NCBI RefSeq assembly: GCF_002204185.1
Contig: NZ_MXPU01000002.1
Span: forward strand, 124,001-188,000
Direction of reading: 5' to 3'
Origin: Rhizobium esperanzae
Lineage (GTDB): Bacteria > Pseudomonadota > Alphaproteobacteria > Rhizobiales > Rhizobiaceae
DNA length: 64,000 nucleotides
Shown: positions 1 through 9,617 of the stretch, in pieces
Layout of the letters: every line of letters begins with the position of its first letter
Numbering within the stretch: position 1 is the stretch's first letter
Notes under the pieces: model-generated
What the model was told of the DNA's origin: nothing
Database searches by the model: none
What the model saw: the letters and a program-made list of their open reading frames with translations, nothing else
Program-made: the position numbers and the translations under genes

Positions 1-822
1 CGCCATGACGATGGCGCCGAGTCCCGGTGCTGCCCGTAGCAGCCCAAGGCCCCAGGGGCCAAGCGTCAGAATATCGCGGGCGAAGATCGGCATCAGTGCG
101 GTTGCACCGCCGAGCAGAACGGCGAAGAGATCGAGCGAGATCGCACCGAGCACGACCTTTTCGGCGCGGATGAAGCTGAAACCGCCAAGGATCATCGCCC
201 AGCTCTTGGCCTCGCCTGTCGTCTTCTGTTCCGGCTTCGGGATCATGAAGAGAAGAGCCGCGCCGAGGATGGAAAAGATGACCGCCACCGTATAGGCGGT
301 CGTCGCACTGACCCCGTAGAGCAGGCCGCCGATAACAGGCCCGGTGATCGCGGCTAGCTGCCAGGACGATGAATTCCAGGCGATCGCATTGGAAAGGGCG
401 TGCTCGGGCACGAGATTGGGTGCGAGAGACTGCACCGCCGGCGACATGAAGGCACGCTCGATCCCGAAAATAAGGAGCACCGCAAAGACCGGCCATGGCG
501 CGAAGGTCTCCGTCGCCGTCATGACCAGCAGCGCCAGCGTGCAGAGCGCGCTTACCAGAGAGCAAAGAGCGGCGATGGCCCGGCGATTGTGCCGATCGGC
601 GACGGAGCCGGTGACGAGGATGAGCAGCAGCGACGGCAGGAACTGCACGAGACCGATCAGGCCGAGATAGATCGCCTTGCCGGTCTGGTCGTACATCTGC
701 CAGCCGACGGCGACGCTGACGATCTGCTGCGAGAAGGAAAGCAGAAAGCGCGCGAAGAAGAAGCGCGTGTAGGACGAATGCCGAAACGCGGCGAAACGGT
801 CTCCGGTAGGCGAAAACGACAT
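1..822 (-). CDS. MFS transporter, C-terminus cut off by window edge
   Basis: The first 274 codons of a major facilitator superfamily permease read from an ATG at 822 down to the window edge. The N-terminus (MSFSPTGDRFAAFRHSSYTRFF) is followed by alternating hydrophobic helices and a loop with DRHNRR, the MFS motif between helices 2 and 3 (consensus G-x-x-x-D-R-x-G-R-R). At least seven membrane helices are visible. The pattern best fits the MFS_3/EntS-like exporter subgroup. It is divergent from the YggT/YggU pair. Substrate cannot be told from sequence; an efflux role is inferred from the subgroup only. Confidence 0.85.
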   Translation of the reverse strand, partial: MSFSPTGDRFAAFRHSSYTRFFFARFLLSFSQQIVSVAVGWQMYDQTGKAIYLGLIGLVQFLPSLLLILVTGSVADRHNRRAIAALCSLVSALCTLALLVMTATETFAPWPVFAVLLIFGIERAFMSPAVQSLAPNLVPEHALSNAIAWNSSSWQLAAITGPVIGGLLYGVSATTAYTVAVIFSILGAALLFMIPKPEQKTTGEAKSWAMILGGFSFIRAEKVVLGAISLDLFAVLLGGATALMPIFARDILTLGPWGLGLLRAAPGLGAIVMA

Positions 823-961
823 GGGCCTTGTCCGAGGAAGCGGGCGCCGGAAGGGCTGCGAGGCCGCCCGTTAAACATGATCTGCCATGCGTTTCGACAC
901 GGCACTTGCCCGTTTAGTCGCCAATGTCTACATGTCTGTCAACAACCAATTGGAGACGACG

Positions 962-1252
962 ATGTTTGCCTTGTTTCAAACCATTGATTTGGTTTTGAAT
1001 ATTTACACCTGGATCCTGATTGCCAGTGCCGTTTTCTCCTGGCTCTATGCGTTCAACGTCATCAATTCCAGCAACCAGTTCGTCAATTCGGTCGGCATGT
1101 TCCTCTACAATGTCACCGAACCCGCGCTGAAGCCGATCCGCCGTCTGCTGCCGAATCTCGGCGGCATCGATATTTCGCCGATCATCCTGCTGGTGATCAT
1201 CTTCTTCCTGCGTACCTTCCTTTGGACCACGCTATACCCGCTGGTCGCTTGA
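962..1252 (+). CDS. YggT family membrane protein
   Basis: This 96-residue protein has two hydrophobic segments (about residues 4-25 and 70-94) around a short amphipathic loop with the family pattern V-T-E-P-x-L-x-P-I-R-R-x-L-P, seen here as [14 protein letters not shown]. YggT proteins are small inner-membrane proteins of uncertain role, linked to osmotic shock tolerance and, in other phyla, to division-site organisation. The ATG at 962 was chosen over the longer upstream option because GGAG lies at 951-954 and family members start at this point. The stop overlaps the start of the next gene, so the two are probably co-translated. Confidence 0.9.
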   Translation: MFALFQTIDLVLNIYTWILIASAVFSWLYAFNVINSSNQFVNSVGMFLYNVTEPALKPIRRLLPNLGGIDISPIILLVIIFFLRTFLWTTLYPLVA

Positions 1253-1560
1253 GCCCTCCCTGGAGATTTTCCGGCGATCACTTGCGCCTGGCCGTTCGGC
1301 TGACGCCGAATGGCGGGCGTGACGCGATCGATGGCATCGAGGCGGATGGCGACGGCGAGACCCTGTTGAAGGCGCGCGTCACATCAGCGCCCGAGAAGGG
1401 CAAGGCCAACAAGGCGTTGATCCTGTTGATCGCCCGGTCGCTGCACATTCCGAAATCCAGCGTCAGCCTCGTCTCCGGCGAGACGGCGCGCAAAAAAATC
1501 CTCCGGATCGAGGGCGACCCGGAGGATTTGATAAAAAAGCTCGAAGCGCTATTAGGCTGA
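1249..1560 (+). CDS. DUF167 (YggU) family protein
   Basis: A protein of about 103 residues with the DUF167 pattern: [18 protein letters not shown] near the N-terminus, then [15 protein letters not shown] and a late [16 protein letters not shown]. The function of the family is unknown; the fold is a small alpha/beta domain. The likeliest start is TTG at 1249, overlapping the YggT stop at 1250-1252 and giving the usual family length. An in-frame ATG at 1222 would extend it into yggT by nine residues without family support. YggT and YggU genes are commonly adjacent. Confidence 0.85.
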   Translation: MSPPWRFSGDHLRLAVRLTPNGGRDAIDGIEADGDGETLLKARVTSAPEKGKANKALILLIARSLHIPKSSVSLVSGETARKKILRIEGDPEDLIKKLEALLG

Positions 1561-1564
1561 CGGG

Positions 1565-2101
1565 TCAGCCTTTCGCCTTCTTGGCCCGCTCGACGGCTTC
1601 GATGATGAGCTGGCCGGCTTCCTTGGAATCGCCCCAGCCGAAGATCTTCACCCACTTGCCAGGCTCCAGATCCTTGTAGTGTTCGAAGAAGTGCTCGATC
1701 TGCTTCAGCGTGATCTCCGGAAGATCGGTAAAGTCCTTCACCTTCTCATAGCGCAGCGTCAGCTTCGGCGACGGCACGGCAATGATCTTCTCGTCCTTGC
1801 CGGAATTGTCTTCCATCTTCAGGACACCGATCGGACGAACGTTGATGACGCAGCCCGGAACCAGCGGCCGGGTGCTGGCGATCAGCACGTCGATCGGGTC
1901 GCCATCTTCAGACAGGGTGTGCGGTACGAAACCGTAATTGCCCGGATAGGTCATCGGCGTGTAGAGGAAACGATCGACGACCAGCGTGCCGGCCTCCTTG
2001 TCCATTTCATACTTGATCGGATGGCCGCCAACAGGAACCTCGACGATAACGTTGACGTCTTCAGGTGGATTCTTACCGATTGAAATGGCGTCGATGCGCA
2101 T
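1565..2101 (-). CDS. ppa: inorganic pyrophosphatase
   Basis: A 178-residue family I soluble inorganic pyrophosphatase that hydrolyses pyrophosphate to two phosphates, pulling biosynthetic reactions forward. The signature EDGDPIDVL (about residues 65-73), with the metal-binding aspartates, is present, along with [18 protein letters not shown] near residues 43-60 and [10 protein letters not shown] near the end. Length fits the hexameric prokaryotic type. The start at 2101 ([15 protein letters not shown]) has a GGGAG box just upstream; an ATG at 2176 adds 25 residues not expected in the family. It converges on the YggU gene with a four-base gap. Confidence 0.97.
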   Translation of the reverse strand: MRIDAISIGKNPPEDVNVIVEVPVGGHPIKYEMDKEAGTLVVDRFLYTPMTYPGNYGFVPHTLSEDGDPIDVLIASTRPLVPGCVINVRPIGVLKMEDNSGKDEKIIAVPSPKLTLRYEKVKDFTDLPEITLKQIEHFFEHYKDLEPGKWVKIFGWGDSKEAGQLIIEAVERAKKAKG

Positions 2102-2248
2102 AGGATACTCCCGCGGGGTTGAATTGCTCGAAGCCAAATAATCAGTTTCATCTCGCAACGCAACACGGCAGATCACCGATGCGTGATGACACCGGCGTGA
2201 TGCCGCAAAAACTTTAGAGGAGAGGCGTGCGACGCTCGAGCAGGCCGA

Positions 2249-2755
2249 TCAGTTCCAGATGAAACCGATCTTCTTCAACTGCTTGTGGTCGAAATTTTCC
2301 ATGCCTTCGCAGAAATCGGTCCCGCCGTGATGGCGGTAGAAGCGGCTGGCGGCCTCGTTTTCTTCAAGGCACCAGACGACCAGCCCGTTGCAGCCGAGCG
2401 ACTTCAACAGCCGGCGCGCCTCGCCGAACAGCATGTGGCCGAGACCGATGCCCTGATATTCGGGGCGAAGATAAAGCTCGTAGATTTCGCCTTCCTGCGG
2501 CAGCGCGCGGGCACGATTGAGACCGAGCGTCGCATAGCCGGCGACCGTCCCAGCGACATCGAGAACCAGCAATGTCGCGGGTCCGCGTGTTGCCTTGCGC
2601 CACCAGTTTTCGCCGCGCCGCTCGATCATCTGCGTCAGCGCGCGATGCGGAATGATGCCCGCATAAGTGTGTTGCCAGGCGAGCCTGTGCGTTTCCGAAA
2701 TGGCTCGGGCATCGTGCGGTTCGGCCCGCCGGACATCGATCGACAACGTCTTCAT
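2249..2755 (-). CDS. GNAT family N-acetyltransferase
   Basis: A 168-residue GCN5-related acetyltransferase. The acetyl-CoA loop appears as LRPEYQGIGLGHMLFGEARR (Q/R-x-x-G-x-G/A form), followed by a C-terminal ENEAASRFYRHHGG segment typical of the last helix of the fold. The start chosen is ATG 2755 (MKTLSIDVRRAEPHDA), which opens directly on the first strand; an upstream ATG at 2878 would add a basic stretch without family character. The substrate is not predictable. It stands alone between ppa and typA. Confidence 0.85.
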   Translation of the reverse strand: MKTLSIDVRRAEPHDARAISETHRLAWQHTYAGIIPHRALTQMIERRGENWWRKATRGPATLLVLDVAGTVAGYATLGLNRARALPQEGEIYELYLRPEYQGIGLGHMLFGEARRLLKSLGCNGLVVWCLEENEAASRFYRHHGGTDFCEGMENFDHKQLKKIGFIWN

Positions 2756-2904
2756 AACGTTTACTCTGGTCCTGCCGCAGGCAATTAACCATATGCGGCG
2801 AGCGCATCGTGATCGATTGCCCACAGACTTGATATGTGGACGACGGATAAAATTTAACGCTTTTTTAACGATTGTCACAAGTCGGAATCAGCGCAGCGCA
2901 CAAT

Positions 2905-2933
2905 AAAAAACCCCGGCTCGAAGGCCGGGGTTT
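2905..2933 (-). terminator. rho-independent terminator of typA
   Basis: A perfect 7 bp stem CCCCGGC (2911-2917) / GCCGGGG (2924-2930) with a six-base loop. It is flanked by six A residues at 2905-2910, which give a U run on the minus-strand transcript coming from typA. It lies 23 bp past the typA stop. Confidence 0.9.
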
Positions 2934-2955
2934 GAAAACGGTAACGACTGAGCTC

Positions 2956-4776
2956 TTAGAGGGCCGCCTTGGTCTTTTCGAACCGCTTGCGGTCGTTGGC
3001 GTCGAGATACATCTTGCGCAGGCGAATGGACTTCGGCGTGACCTCGACCAGTTCGTCTTCCTGGATCCAGGAGAGCGCGCGCTCCAGCGTCATACGAATC
3101 GGCGGGGTCAGCTTGACGGCTTCGTCCTTGCCGGCGGCGCGGATGTTGGTCAGCTTCTTGCCCTTCAGAACGTTGACCTCGAGGTCGTTGTCGCGCGTAT
3201 GAATGCCGATGATCATGCCCATATAGACCTTTTCGCCGGCGTCGATGATCATCGGGCCGCGGTCTTCCAGGTTGAACAACGCGTACGCAACGGCTTCACC
3301 GGCTTCATTGGCGAGCAGCACGCCGTTGACGCGGCCGCCGATCTCACCCTTGTAGGGCTGGTAGCTGTGGAACAGGCGGTTCATGATGGCCGTGCCGCGC
3401 GTATCGGTCAGCAGTTCGGACTGGTAGCCGATCAGGCCGCGGGTCGGCGCGTAGAACACCAGACGGACGCGATTGCCGCCCGACGGACGAAGCTCGACCA
3501 TCTCTGCCTTGCGCTCGGACATCTTCTGGACGACGACGCCGGAATGTTCTTCATCGACGTCGATCAGGACTTCTTCGATCGGCTCAAGCAGCTGGCCGCT
3601 CTCATCCTTGTGCATGACGACGCGCGGACGCGAAACGGCAAGCTCGAAGCCTTCGCGGCGCATGTTTTCGATCAGAACGGCGAGCTGAAGTTCGCCACGG
3701 CCGGAGACGAAGAACGAGTCCTTATCGGCGCTTTCCTCGATCTTGAGGGCAACGTTGCCTTCGGCTTCCTTGAACAGCCGGTCGCGGATGACGCGGCTCG
3801 TCACCTTGTCGCCTTCGGTGCCGGCCAGCGGCGAGTCGTTGACGATGAAGGACATGGTGACCGTCGGCGGGTCGATCGGCTGCGCCTTCAGGGCTTCCGT
3901 CACCGCCGGATCGCAGAATGTATCGGCGACGGTGCCCTTGGAGAGGCCGGCGATCGCGACGATGTCGCCCGCATGCGCCTCTTCGATCGGCTGGCGCTCG
4001 ATGCCGCGGAAGGCGAGGATCTTGGAAATGCGGCCCTGTTCGATCAGCTTGCCGTCCTGGCCGAGAACCTTGACGGCCTGGTTCGGCTTGATCGAACCGG
4101 AAGCGATGCGGCCGGTGATGATGCGGCCGAGGAAGTTGTTGGCTTCCAGGATCGTGCCGATCATGCGGAACGGACCTTCCTCGACCTTCGGCTCGGGCAC
4201 ATGCTTGACGACGAGGTCGAGCAGCGGTGCAAGGCCTTGATCGGTCGGGCCCGCAGGATCGTAGTTCATCCAGCCGGCGCGGCCGGAACCGTAGAGGATC
4301 GGGAAGTCGAGCTGCTCGTCGGTCGCATCGAGCGCGGCGAAAAGGTCGAACACTTCGTTGACCACTTCGTCGGCGCGCGCATCGGGACGGTCGATCTTGT
4401 TGATGGCGACGATCGGGCGCAGGCCGACCTTGAGGGCCTTGCCGACGACGAACTTGGTCTGCGGCATCGGGCCTTCGGCGGCGTCCACGAGAACGATCGC
4501 GCCGTCCACCATCGACAGAATGCGCTCGACTTCACCGCCGAAGTCGGCGTGGCCGGGCGTGTCGACGATGTTGATGCGGGTGTCTTTCCATTCGATGGAA
4601 GTCGCCTTGGCGAGAATGGTGATGCCGCGCTCTTTTTCGATGTCGTTGGAGTCCATCACGCGTTCCATGACGCGCTGGTTCTCGCGGAACGAGCCGGACT
4701 GTTTCAGAAGCTCGTCAACAAGAGTGGTCTTGCCATGGTCAACGTGCGCGATGATCGCGATGTTGCGAAGTGCCAT
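2956..4776 (-). CDS. typA: translational GTPase TypA/BipA
   Basis: A 606-residue ribosome-associated GTPase of the EF-G/LepA class that affects ribosome assembly and stress adaptation. GTPase motifs are in order: AHVDHGKTT (residues 10-18), KERGITI (48-54, switch I), DTPGHADF (72-79) and NKID (126-129). Domain II and two EF-G-like C-terminal domains follow, ending in the TypA-specific part rich in basic residues (PKSIRLRKMYLDANDRKR). Length is typical. It is a single-gene unit closed by the terminator at 2905-2933. Confidence 0.97.
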   Translation of the reverse strand: MALRNIAIIAHVDHGKTTLVDELLKQSGSFRENQRVMERVMDSNDIEKERGITILAKATSIEWKDTRINIVDTPGHADFGGEVERILSMVDGAIVLVDAAEGPMPQTKFVVGKALKVGLRPIVAINKIDRPDARADEVVNEVFDLFAALDATDEQLDFPILYGSGRAGWMNYDPAGPTDQGLAPLLDLVVKHVPEPKVEEGPFRMIGTILEANNFLGRIITGRIASGSIKPNQAVKVLGQDGKLIEQGRISKILAFRGIERQPIEEAHAGDIVAIAGLSKGTVADTFCDPAVTEALKAQPIDPPTVTMSFIVNDSPLAGTEGDKVTSRVIRDRLFKEAEGNVALKIEESADKDSFFVSGRGELQLAVLIENMRREGFELAVSRPRVVMHKDESGQLLEPIEEVLIDVDEEHSGVVVQKMSERKAEMVELRPSGGNRVRLVFYAPTRGLIGYQSELLTDTRGTAIMNRLFHSYQPYKGEIGGRVNGVLLANEAGEAVAYALFNLEDRGPMIIDAGEKVYMGMIIGIHTRDNDLEVNVLKGKKLTNIRAAGKDEAVKLTPPIRMTLERALSWIQEDELVEVTPKSIRLRKMYLDANDRKRFEKTKAAL

Positions 4777-4935
4777 ATGTCATAATCTCTGAGGCTGGGG
4801 CGCTACGCCAAGTGGACGCGCCATTTACGTTTGGCGCGCTCTTACCGTTTTTTTCGCGATTGCGAAAGGGGGTCGCGCGCGAAAGCTGCGGCATGGCTTT
4901 CACCATGCCGCTTTGCTTGATGTCATCAAACTGTC

Positions 4936-7023
4936 TTAAGCGTCGCTGCCTGTCAATTCCTCGAAGGTCGCAAGTCCCTTCTTGACGAGCATCGCATCCG
5001 GCCTCGGCAGCTTGCCGCGGAAGGCCCTGTAGGCATCTTCCGGGTCGACCGAGCCGCCGGTGGAATAGATATTCTCCTTGAGTTTGCGCGCCATCTCGCC
5101 GTTGAAGGCGTCTCCCGTCTCCTCGAAAGCCGCAAAGGCATCGGCATCGAGAACTTCCGACCACATGTAGGAGTAATAGCCGGCCGAATAACCGCCGGAG
5201 AAGATGTGCTGGAAGTGCGGTGTGGCGTGGCGCATGACGATCGACTTCGGCATGCCGATCTCGGCCAGCACCTCCGCCTGCACCGCCATCGGGTCGTCGA
5301 CGGCCTGTCGCGTATGAAACGCCATGTCGACCAGCGCCGACGAGGTGAACTCGACCGTATTGAAGCCGGCATTGAAGGTGCGGGCCGCCAGCACCTTGTC
5401 GAGCAGCACCTGCGGCATCGGCTCGCCCGTCTCGAAATGCACGGCATATTCCTTGAGGATGGCGGGGACCGTCAGCCAATGCTCGTACAGCTGCGAGGGC
5501 AGCTCGACGAAATCGCGCGAGACGCCGGTGCCGGAGACCGAGGGATAGGTGACGTCTGAAAGCATGCCGTGCAGCGCATGGCCGAATTCATGGAACAGCG
5601 TGCGGGCGTCGTCGAGCGACAGCAGCGCCGGCTTGCCTTCGGCGGGTTTGGCGAAATTGCAGACATTGTAGATGATCGGCAACTCGCCGCGTCGGCCGTT
5701 CTTCAGTTGAAGCTTGTGCTGCGATTGCAGCGAGCTCATCCAGGCGCCTGACCGTTTCGAGCTGCGGGCGAAATAGTCGCCGAGGAAGAGGGCGACCAGC
5801 CTGTCGTCCCGACCCCTGATTTCGAACACCCTGACGTCGGGGTGATAGGCCGCGACACCCTTCTTCTCGACCGCGCGGATGCCGAACAGCCGGCCGGCCA
5901 CGTCGAAGCAGGCGTCGATGATTTTTTCGAGCTGCAGATAAGGCTTGAGCTCGGCCTCGGAAAAATCGAACTTCCGGGCTCGGATCTTTTCGGCGTAGTG
6001 GCGCCAGTCCCAGGGCATCACCTCATGGTTCCGGCCCTCCTCGGCGATCAGCGTCGCGATGTCGACCTCTTCCTCTCCGGCGCGTTTCACCGCCCGCGCC
6101 CAGACGGCTTTCAACAGGCCGTTCACCGCATCTGCCGTCTTCGCCATTGTGTTGTCGAGTTTCAGCTCGGCGAAATTGCCGTAGCCGAGCAGCTTCGCCA
6201 CCTGATGGCGCAGCGCCAGCGTTTCCTTGATGACGGCGCGGTTGTCGGTTTCCCCGCCGTTTGCGCCGCGCGCCACCCACGCATTGAAAGCCTGTTCGCG
6301 CAGGTCCCGGCGCTCCGAAAAGGTCAGGAACGGCTCTATGATCGAGCGCGACAGCGTCACCGCATATTTGCCGTCTTCACCACGTTCGCGCGCCGCCGCC
6401 GCCATCGCGTCGCGCAGGAATTCCGGCAGCCCGTCGAGTTCCGCGCCCTCGGAAAGGATGAGCGCCCAGGCCTTCTCATCGGCCAGTACGTTCTGACCGA
6501 ACTGTGTTCCGAGGCCCGCGAGTTTTTCATTGATCGCCGCAAGTTTCTCCTGCTCGGGTTTTTCAAGCTTGGCGCCGGATTTGACAAAACCCTTCCAATG
6601 CCGCTCCAGCACCCGCGTCTGCTCCAGCGTCAGGCCGAGGTTCTCACGGTTCTCCCAAAGCGTGTCGATGCGGGCAAAGAGCGCGGCGTTCATCCCGATC
6701 TTGGAATAGTGCCGTGACATCTTCGGCGAAATCTCCCGCTCCAGCGCCTGGATGACCTCGTTGGTATGTGCGCCCGCCTTGTTCCAGAACAGCGCCGAAA
6801 CGCGCGAGAGCGCATCGCCGGCAATCTCCAGCGCCACCACCGTATTGTCGAAGGTCGGCGCATCACTGTTTCCGGCAATCTCGTCGATCTCCTGTTCATG
6901 CGCGGCGAGTGCGGCGTCGAAAGCGGCGGAAAAATCGCCGTCATCGATGGCATCGAACCGTGGCAGGCCGTGGAGAGCGTCCCAGTTGACGAGCGCCGGA
7001 TTGAAATCGTGGGGAGAAGCCAT
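4936..7023 (-). CDS. M3 family oligopeptidase (PrlC/Dcp type)
   Basis: A 695-residue cytoplasmic zinc metallopeptidase of the thimet oligopeptidase family, which degrades short peptides. The catalytic motif HEFGH is at about residues 478-482 in the context LFHEFGHALHGML; a downstream helix would supply the third zinc ligand. The helical N-terminal half and the SGGYSAGYYSYMWSEVL block are typical of M3A. No signal peptide is seen. Start ATG 7023 (MASPHDFNPALV) was preferred to 7119 because the extra 32 residues look non-coding. PrlC and Dcp cannot be separated with certainty here. Confidence 0.93.
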   Translation of the reverse strand: MASPHDFNPALVNWDALHGLPRFDAIDDGDFSAAFDAALAAHEQEIDEIAGNSDAPTFDNTVVALEIAGDALSRVSALFWNKAGAHTNEVIQALEREISPKMSRHYSKIGMNAALFARIDTLWENRENLGLTLEQTRVLERHWKGFVKSGAKLEKPEQEKLAAINEKLAGLGTQFGQNVLADEKAWALILSEGAELDGLPEFLRDAMAAAARERGEDGKYAVTLSRSIIEPFLTFSERRDLREQAFNAWVARGANGGETDNRAVIKETLALRHQVAKLLGYGNFAELKLDNTMAKTADAVNGLLKAVWARAVKRAGEEEVDIATLIAEEGRNHEVMPWDWRHYAEKIRARKFDFSEAELKPYLQLEKIIDACFDVAGRLFGIRAVEKKGVAAYHPDVRVFEIRGRDDRLVALFLGDYFARSSKRSGAWMSSLQSQHKLQLKNGRRGELPIIYNVCNFAKPAEGKPALLSLDDARTLFHEFGHALHGMLSDVTYPSVSGTGVSRDFVELPSQLYEHWLTVPAILKEYAVHFETGEPMPQVLLDKVLAARTFNAGFNTVEFTSSALVDMAFHTRQAVDDPMAVQAEVLAEIGMPKSIVMRHATPHFQHIFSGGYSAGYYSYMWSEVLDADAFAAFEETGDAFNGEMARKLKENIYSTGGSVDPEDAYRAFRGKLPRPDAMLVKKGLATFEELTGSDA

Positions 7024-7250
7024 CGGAGAATTCCTTTTGGTATGCGAATAGATGGTCAATATAGGAGAGCGGCCGCAGAATTGGTATGTCGCCGGCGGGG
7101 CCTTTTGCCTCAGCGGCAAAAGCGGTGGACATCAGATAAATCTGGTGGACAAAATTTGACGCATGGAAATTAACCATTTGTTAACGATTGACGCGAATCA
7201 CGCGCAAGCGCTAGTTTCCCGATGATCTTCTTGTTCAGGGGACATGCGCC

Positions 7251-7681
7251 ATGGAAATTTTTTCTGTGCGGTCTTCTCAGAGTTTGCTATTTAAAAACAA
7301 TCCTAATAACGCAAAAAATTCGAAGACCACGGATATTCAAATCGAGACCAGAGCTCCGGCGCCGGCCTCCTTTCATATTGAAGGCAATGTCGACGAGGGC
7401 CCCGATTTCACCGCGGTCAGCCCCGGACAATTGCGCAACTACGCGCGCCAAAGCTTTGACAGCGGCCTGATCGACCAGAATACCTATGCCGCGATTCCGA
7501 ACCGCTGCCGATGCACGCGATCGATCCGCTCGGCAATCTCATCGATCTCTCCAGCGTCACCGACGGCACGAGCTTCAATTTCCTCGATTATTACCGAAAC
7601 CAGCTGCAGATCGCCATGTCGATCGGCGACCCTCATGAAGTCCAGACCCTGAAATCGATCGTCAATTTCCTGGATGGCTAA
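7251..7681 (+). pseudogene. small conserved-looking protein interrupted by a frameshift
   Basis: An ATG at 7251 opens a frame encoding about 80 plausible residues (MEIFSVRSSQSLLFKNN... to NTYAAI). After about 7494 the frame turns into Arg/Ser-rich nonsense, while another frame takes over with a coherent sequence (EPLPMHAIDPLGNLIDLSS... to TLKSIVNFLDG, stop 7679-7681). Adding one base near 7494-7500 joins the halves into a 143-residue protein. This is either a real frameshift mutation or a one-base assembly error. I do not recognise the family; it has no signal peptide or membrane segment. It converges with a 20 bp overlap on the LysE-type gene. Confidence 0.6.
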
Positions 7682-8324
7682 ATAAGGCGCGGCGCCAGCC
7701 AAGCAGGCCCGGCGTCGCGTGCCAGAGCGCCTGGACGGCAAAACCCATGAAGAGCACGCCGGATGTGCGCACGATCAGCCGCTCATGGGCGCGATAGAAG
7801 TGGCGCACCGCACCGGCGCCGATGATGCCGATGAGGATAATGTCGGCGGTAACGAAACCGAGGAAGGACACGGCGAGAAGCACCGGCAGCGCCTCGAAAT
7901 CGAGTGCGCCGGCCGAACCGGCGACCAGCGCAGTGAAGGTGGCGAGAGCGACCGGATAACCCTTCGGATTGGTGACGCCGAAAATCAGACCGCGGCGAAA
8001 CGGACGCTCGACCATGACGAGGGCCCGCCCGTCCGCTTTCGGCTTGGCGTTGACGGCGCTGCAGCCGATCCAGGCGAGATAGAAGCCGCACGCAAGGCCG
8101 AGCAGATCGAAGACGAAGGTTCCGATCGTCTTCGCTCCAACGATCGCGATCAGGGCCAGCGACGACCAGATGATGTCCCCGACGAGATGCCCCATCATAA
8201 ACAAGGCGCCGGCCTTGCGCCCCTGCCCGGCGCCGATGCCGAGCAGCTGCAGGAAAGCGGGTCCGGGAATGAGCACGTAGAAAAGCGCCGCCAGGAAGGC
8301 GCCGAAGAGCAGGGACTGCGTCAT
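7662..8324 (-). CDS. LysE/RhtB family exporter
   Basis: A 220-residue inner-membrane exporter with about six helices. The N-terminal signature is YVLIPGPAFLQLLGIGAGQGRKAG (the P-G-P region of RhtB/LysE proteins), followed by GHLVGD and, mid-protein, GVTNPKGYPVALATF (the conserved NPK element). The family exports amino acids or related small molecules; the substrate here is unknown. ATG 8324 gives the standard N-terminus, whereas the upstream in-frame ATG at 8384 adds 20 non-hydrophobic residues. A second LysE-type gene lies at 14581. Confidence 0.9.
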   Translation of the reverse strand: MTQSLLFGAFLAALFYVLIPGPAFLQLLGIGAGQGRKAGALFMMGHLVGDIIWSSLALIAIVGAKTIGTFVFDLLGLACGFYLAWIGCSAVNAKPKADGRALVMVERPFRRGLIFGVTNPKGYPVALATFTALVAGSAGALDFEALPVLLAVSFLGFVTADIILIGIIGAGAVRHFYRAHERLIVRTSGVLFMGFAVQALWHATPGLLGWRRALFSHPGN

Positions 8325-8426
8325 GGAAAAGCTCCGAGGGTGACCGAGGCAGAGTAAGGCATCCCCGGCATGCATCAAGGGCATGGCGGTGGCTCCCGGC
8401 TCAGGTAGCCACCGCCGAATTCGCCT

Positions 8427-8867
8427 CTAATGGTGCGCGCTGTTGATTGCCGGTACGGTAAACTTCACGACTTTTCCACCGAGCACTTCATGTTCCGGCG
8501 TGGCCATTTCGATGAGCACCTTGTGCTCGCCTGGCGGCAGGGCGGTGAGGACGATAGCGCCGGTGCCGCCCGCATCGGCCCACCTCCAAGGCTGGTCGTC
8601 GATGCTGACATGAAGGTGACCGGCCCTCGGCGAGACGTCGCTGGCGCTGGCGCCAAAGATTGGCAGGATGCGGAAATTCTCGGTTCGATAGGGAATGATG
8701 GCCACCGCTCGGCTCGCGAGCGGTCCCGCAAGGGGCTGATCCACGACGAGCTCGGGTGCGGGCTCGTTCTTGATGGGAAGGAACTGCGTCGTCGTTTCCG
8801 CGTGGATGGGCGTGCCGGCGGCAAGCAGCAAAGCTGCCGTTGCGATGACTTTTGCGGTCGTGATCAT
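8427..8867 (-). CDS. small secreted protein, DUF6130-like
   Basis: A 146-residue protein with a clear Sec signal peptide (about residues 1-23, cleavage near IHA-ET). The mature part contains GHLHVSIDDQPWRWADAGGT and LPPGEHKVLIEMATPEHEVLGG, the look of a small beta-sandwich periplasmic domain with several histidines. It resembles DUF6130 proteins, whose function is unknown; that match is from memory and moderately certain. It sits 92 bp downstream of ohr on the same strand and could be co-transcribed with it. Confidence 0.7.
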   Translation of the reverse strand: MITTAKVIATAALLLAAGTPIHAETTTQFLPIKNEPAPELVVDQPLAGPLASRAVAIIPYRTENFRILPIFGASASDVSPRAGHLHVSIDDQPWRWADAGGTGAIVLTALPPGEHKVLIEMATPEHEVLGGKVVKFTVPAINSAHH

Positions 8868-8959
8868 GACAAAATCCTCTGGTTGTCGCGCTGGTCATGG
8901 CCGACATATGTCGGGACGCCGGCGCGATATCGGATTGGAAGGCCTTGATCGGAGACCGA

Positions 8960-9364
8960 TCAGGCGACGTTGAGTTCGACGGCGATATTGCCGCGGGTTG
9001 CTTTGGAATAGGGGCAGAGCTGGTGCGCACGCTCGAGCAGAGACCTGGCGAGATCCATCTCGATGCCCGGCAGCTTCGCGTTTAGCCGCGCCTGCAGCAC
9101 ATAGCCGCCGTCATTCCAGACCAGATCGATCTCGGCATCGATGGCAGCGTCGGCAGGCACGCGCAGCTGGCGCTCCGCGGCCGCCCTTCCGATCGCGCCG
9201 AGGAAACAGGCAGACCAACCCGCAGCGAAGAGCTGCTCGGGATTGGTGCCTACACCCGAGGAACCGGGCGGGGACAATGTCACGTCGAGGCGTCCATCGG
9301 AACTGCGCGTGCCGTCGCGCCCGCCGGTAGTGCTGGTTTTACCTGTGTAGATGACTGTCGACAT
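8960..9364 (-). CDS. ohr: organic hydroperoxide resistance protein (Ohr/OsmC)
   Basis: A 134-residue thiol peroxidase that reduces organic hydroperoxides using a lipoyl-linked reductant. Both catalytic cysteines are present: Cys53 in GWSACFLGA and Cys117 in HQLCPYSKATRGN, and the N-terminal YTGKTSTTGGRDG block is Ohr-type rather than OsmC-type. No adjacent MarR-type ohrR gene is visible, unlike many ohr loci. The start at 9364 is the only sensible one. The DUF6130-like gene follows on the same strand. Confidence 0.93.
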   Translation of the reverse strand: MSTVIYTGKTSTTGGRDGTRSSDGRLDVTLSPPGSSGVGTNPEQLFAAGWSACFLGAIGRAAAERQLRVPADAAIDAEIDLVWNDGGYVLQARLNAKLPGIEMDLARSLLERAHQLCPYSKATRGNIAVELNVA

Positions 9365-9617
9365 TCGGATACTCCTTGCCGGATTTCAGCCGGCGATGTT
9401 GCGGCGGCCGACTTGCGCACCCAGGATCAATGGGTCTTGGACTGCGATGACGGGAAGATGAGCTTCGCAAATGCGATCCGGTAGCGAGCAGAAGCGAGAG
9501 TGAGCCTCTCGTTTTCTCTCGCTACCGCCGGTGCCGGAGTTACGCGATCGTCAGGGCACCAACCGAAAACGCGATCGCTGAAGCGATCCCGCTTTCACAT
9601 CCGTCAGGGAGACCGAC

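Noticed and set aside
2872..4785. 637-codon open frame on the plus strand
   Set aside because: It is the antisense shadow of typA, produced by high GC at third positions; the typA frame has all GTPase motifs.
7222..7470. 82-codon frame starting at 7222
   Set aside because: It overlaps the better-supported frame at 7251, and its composition is Arg/Pro-rich shadow type.
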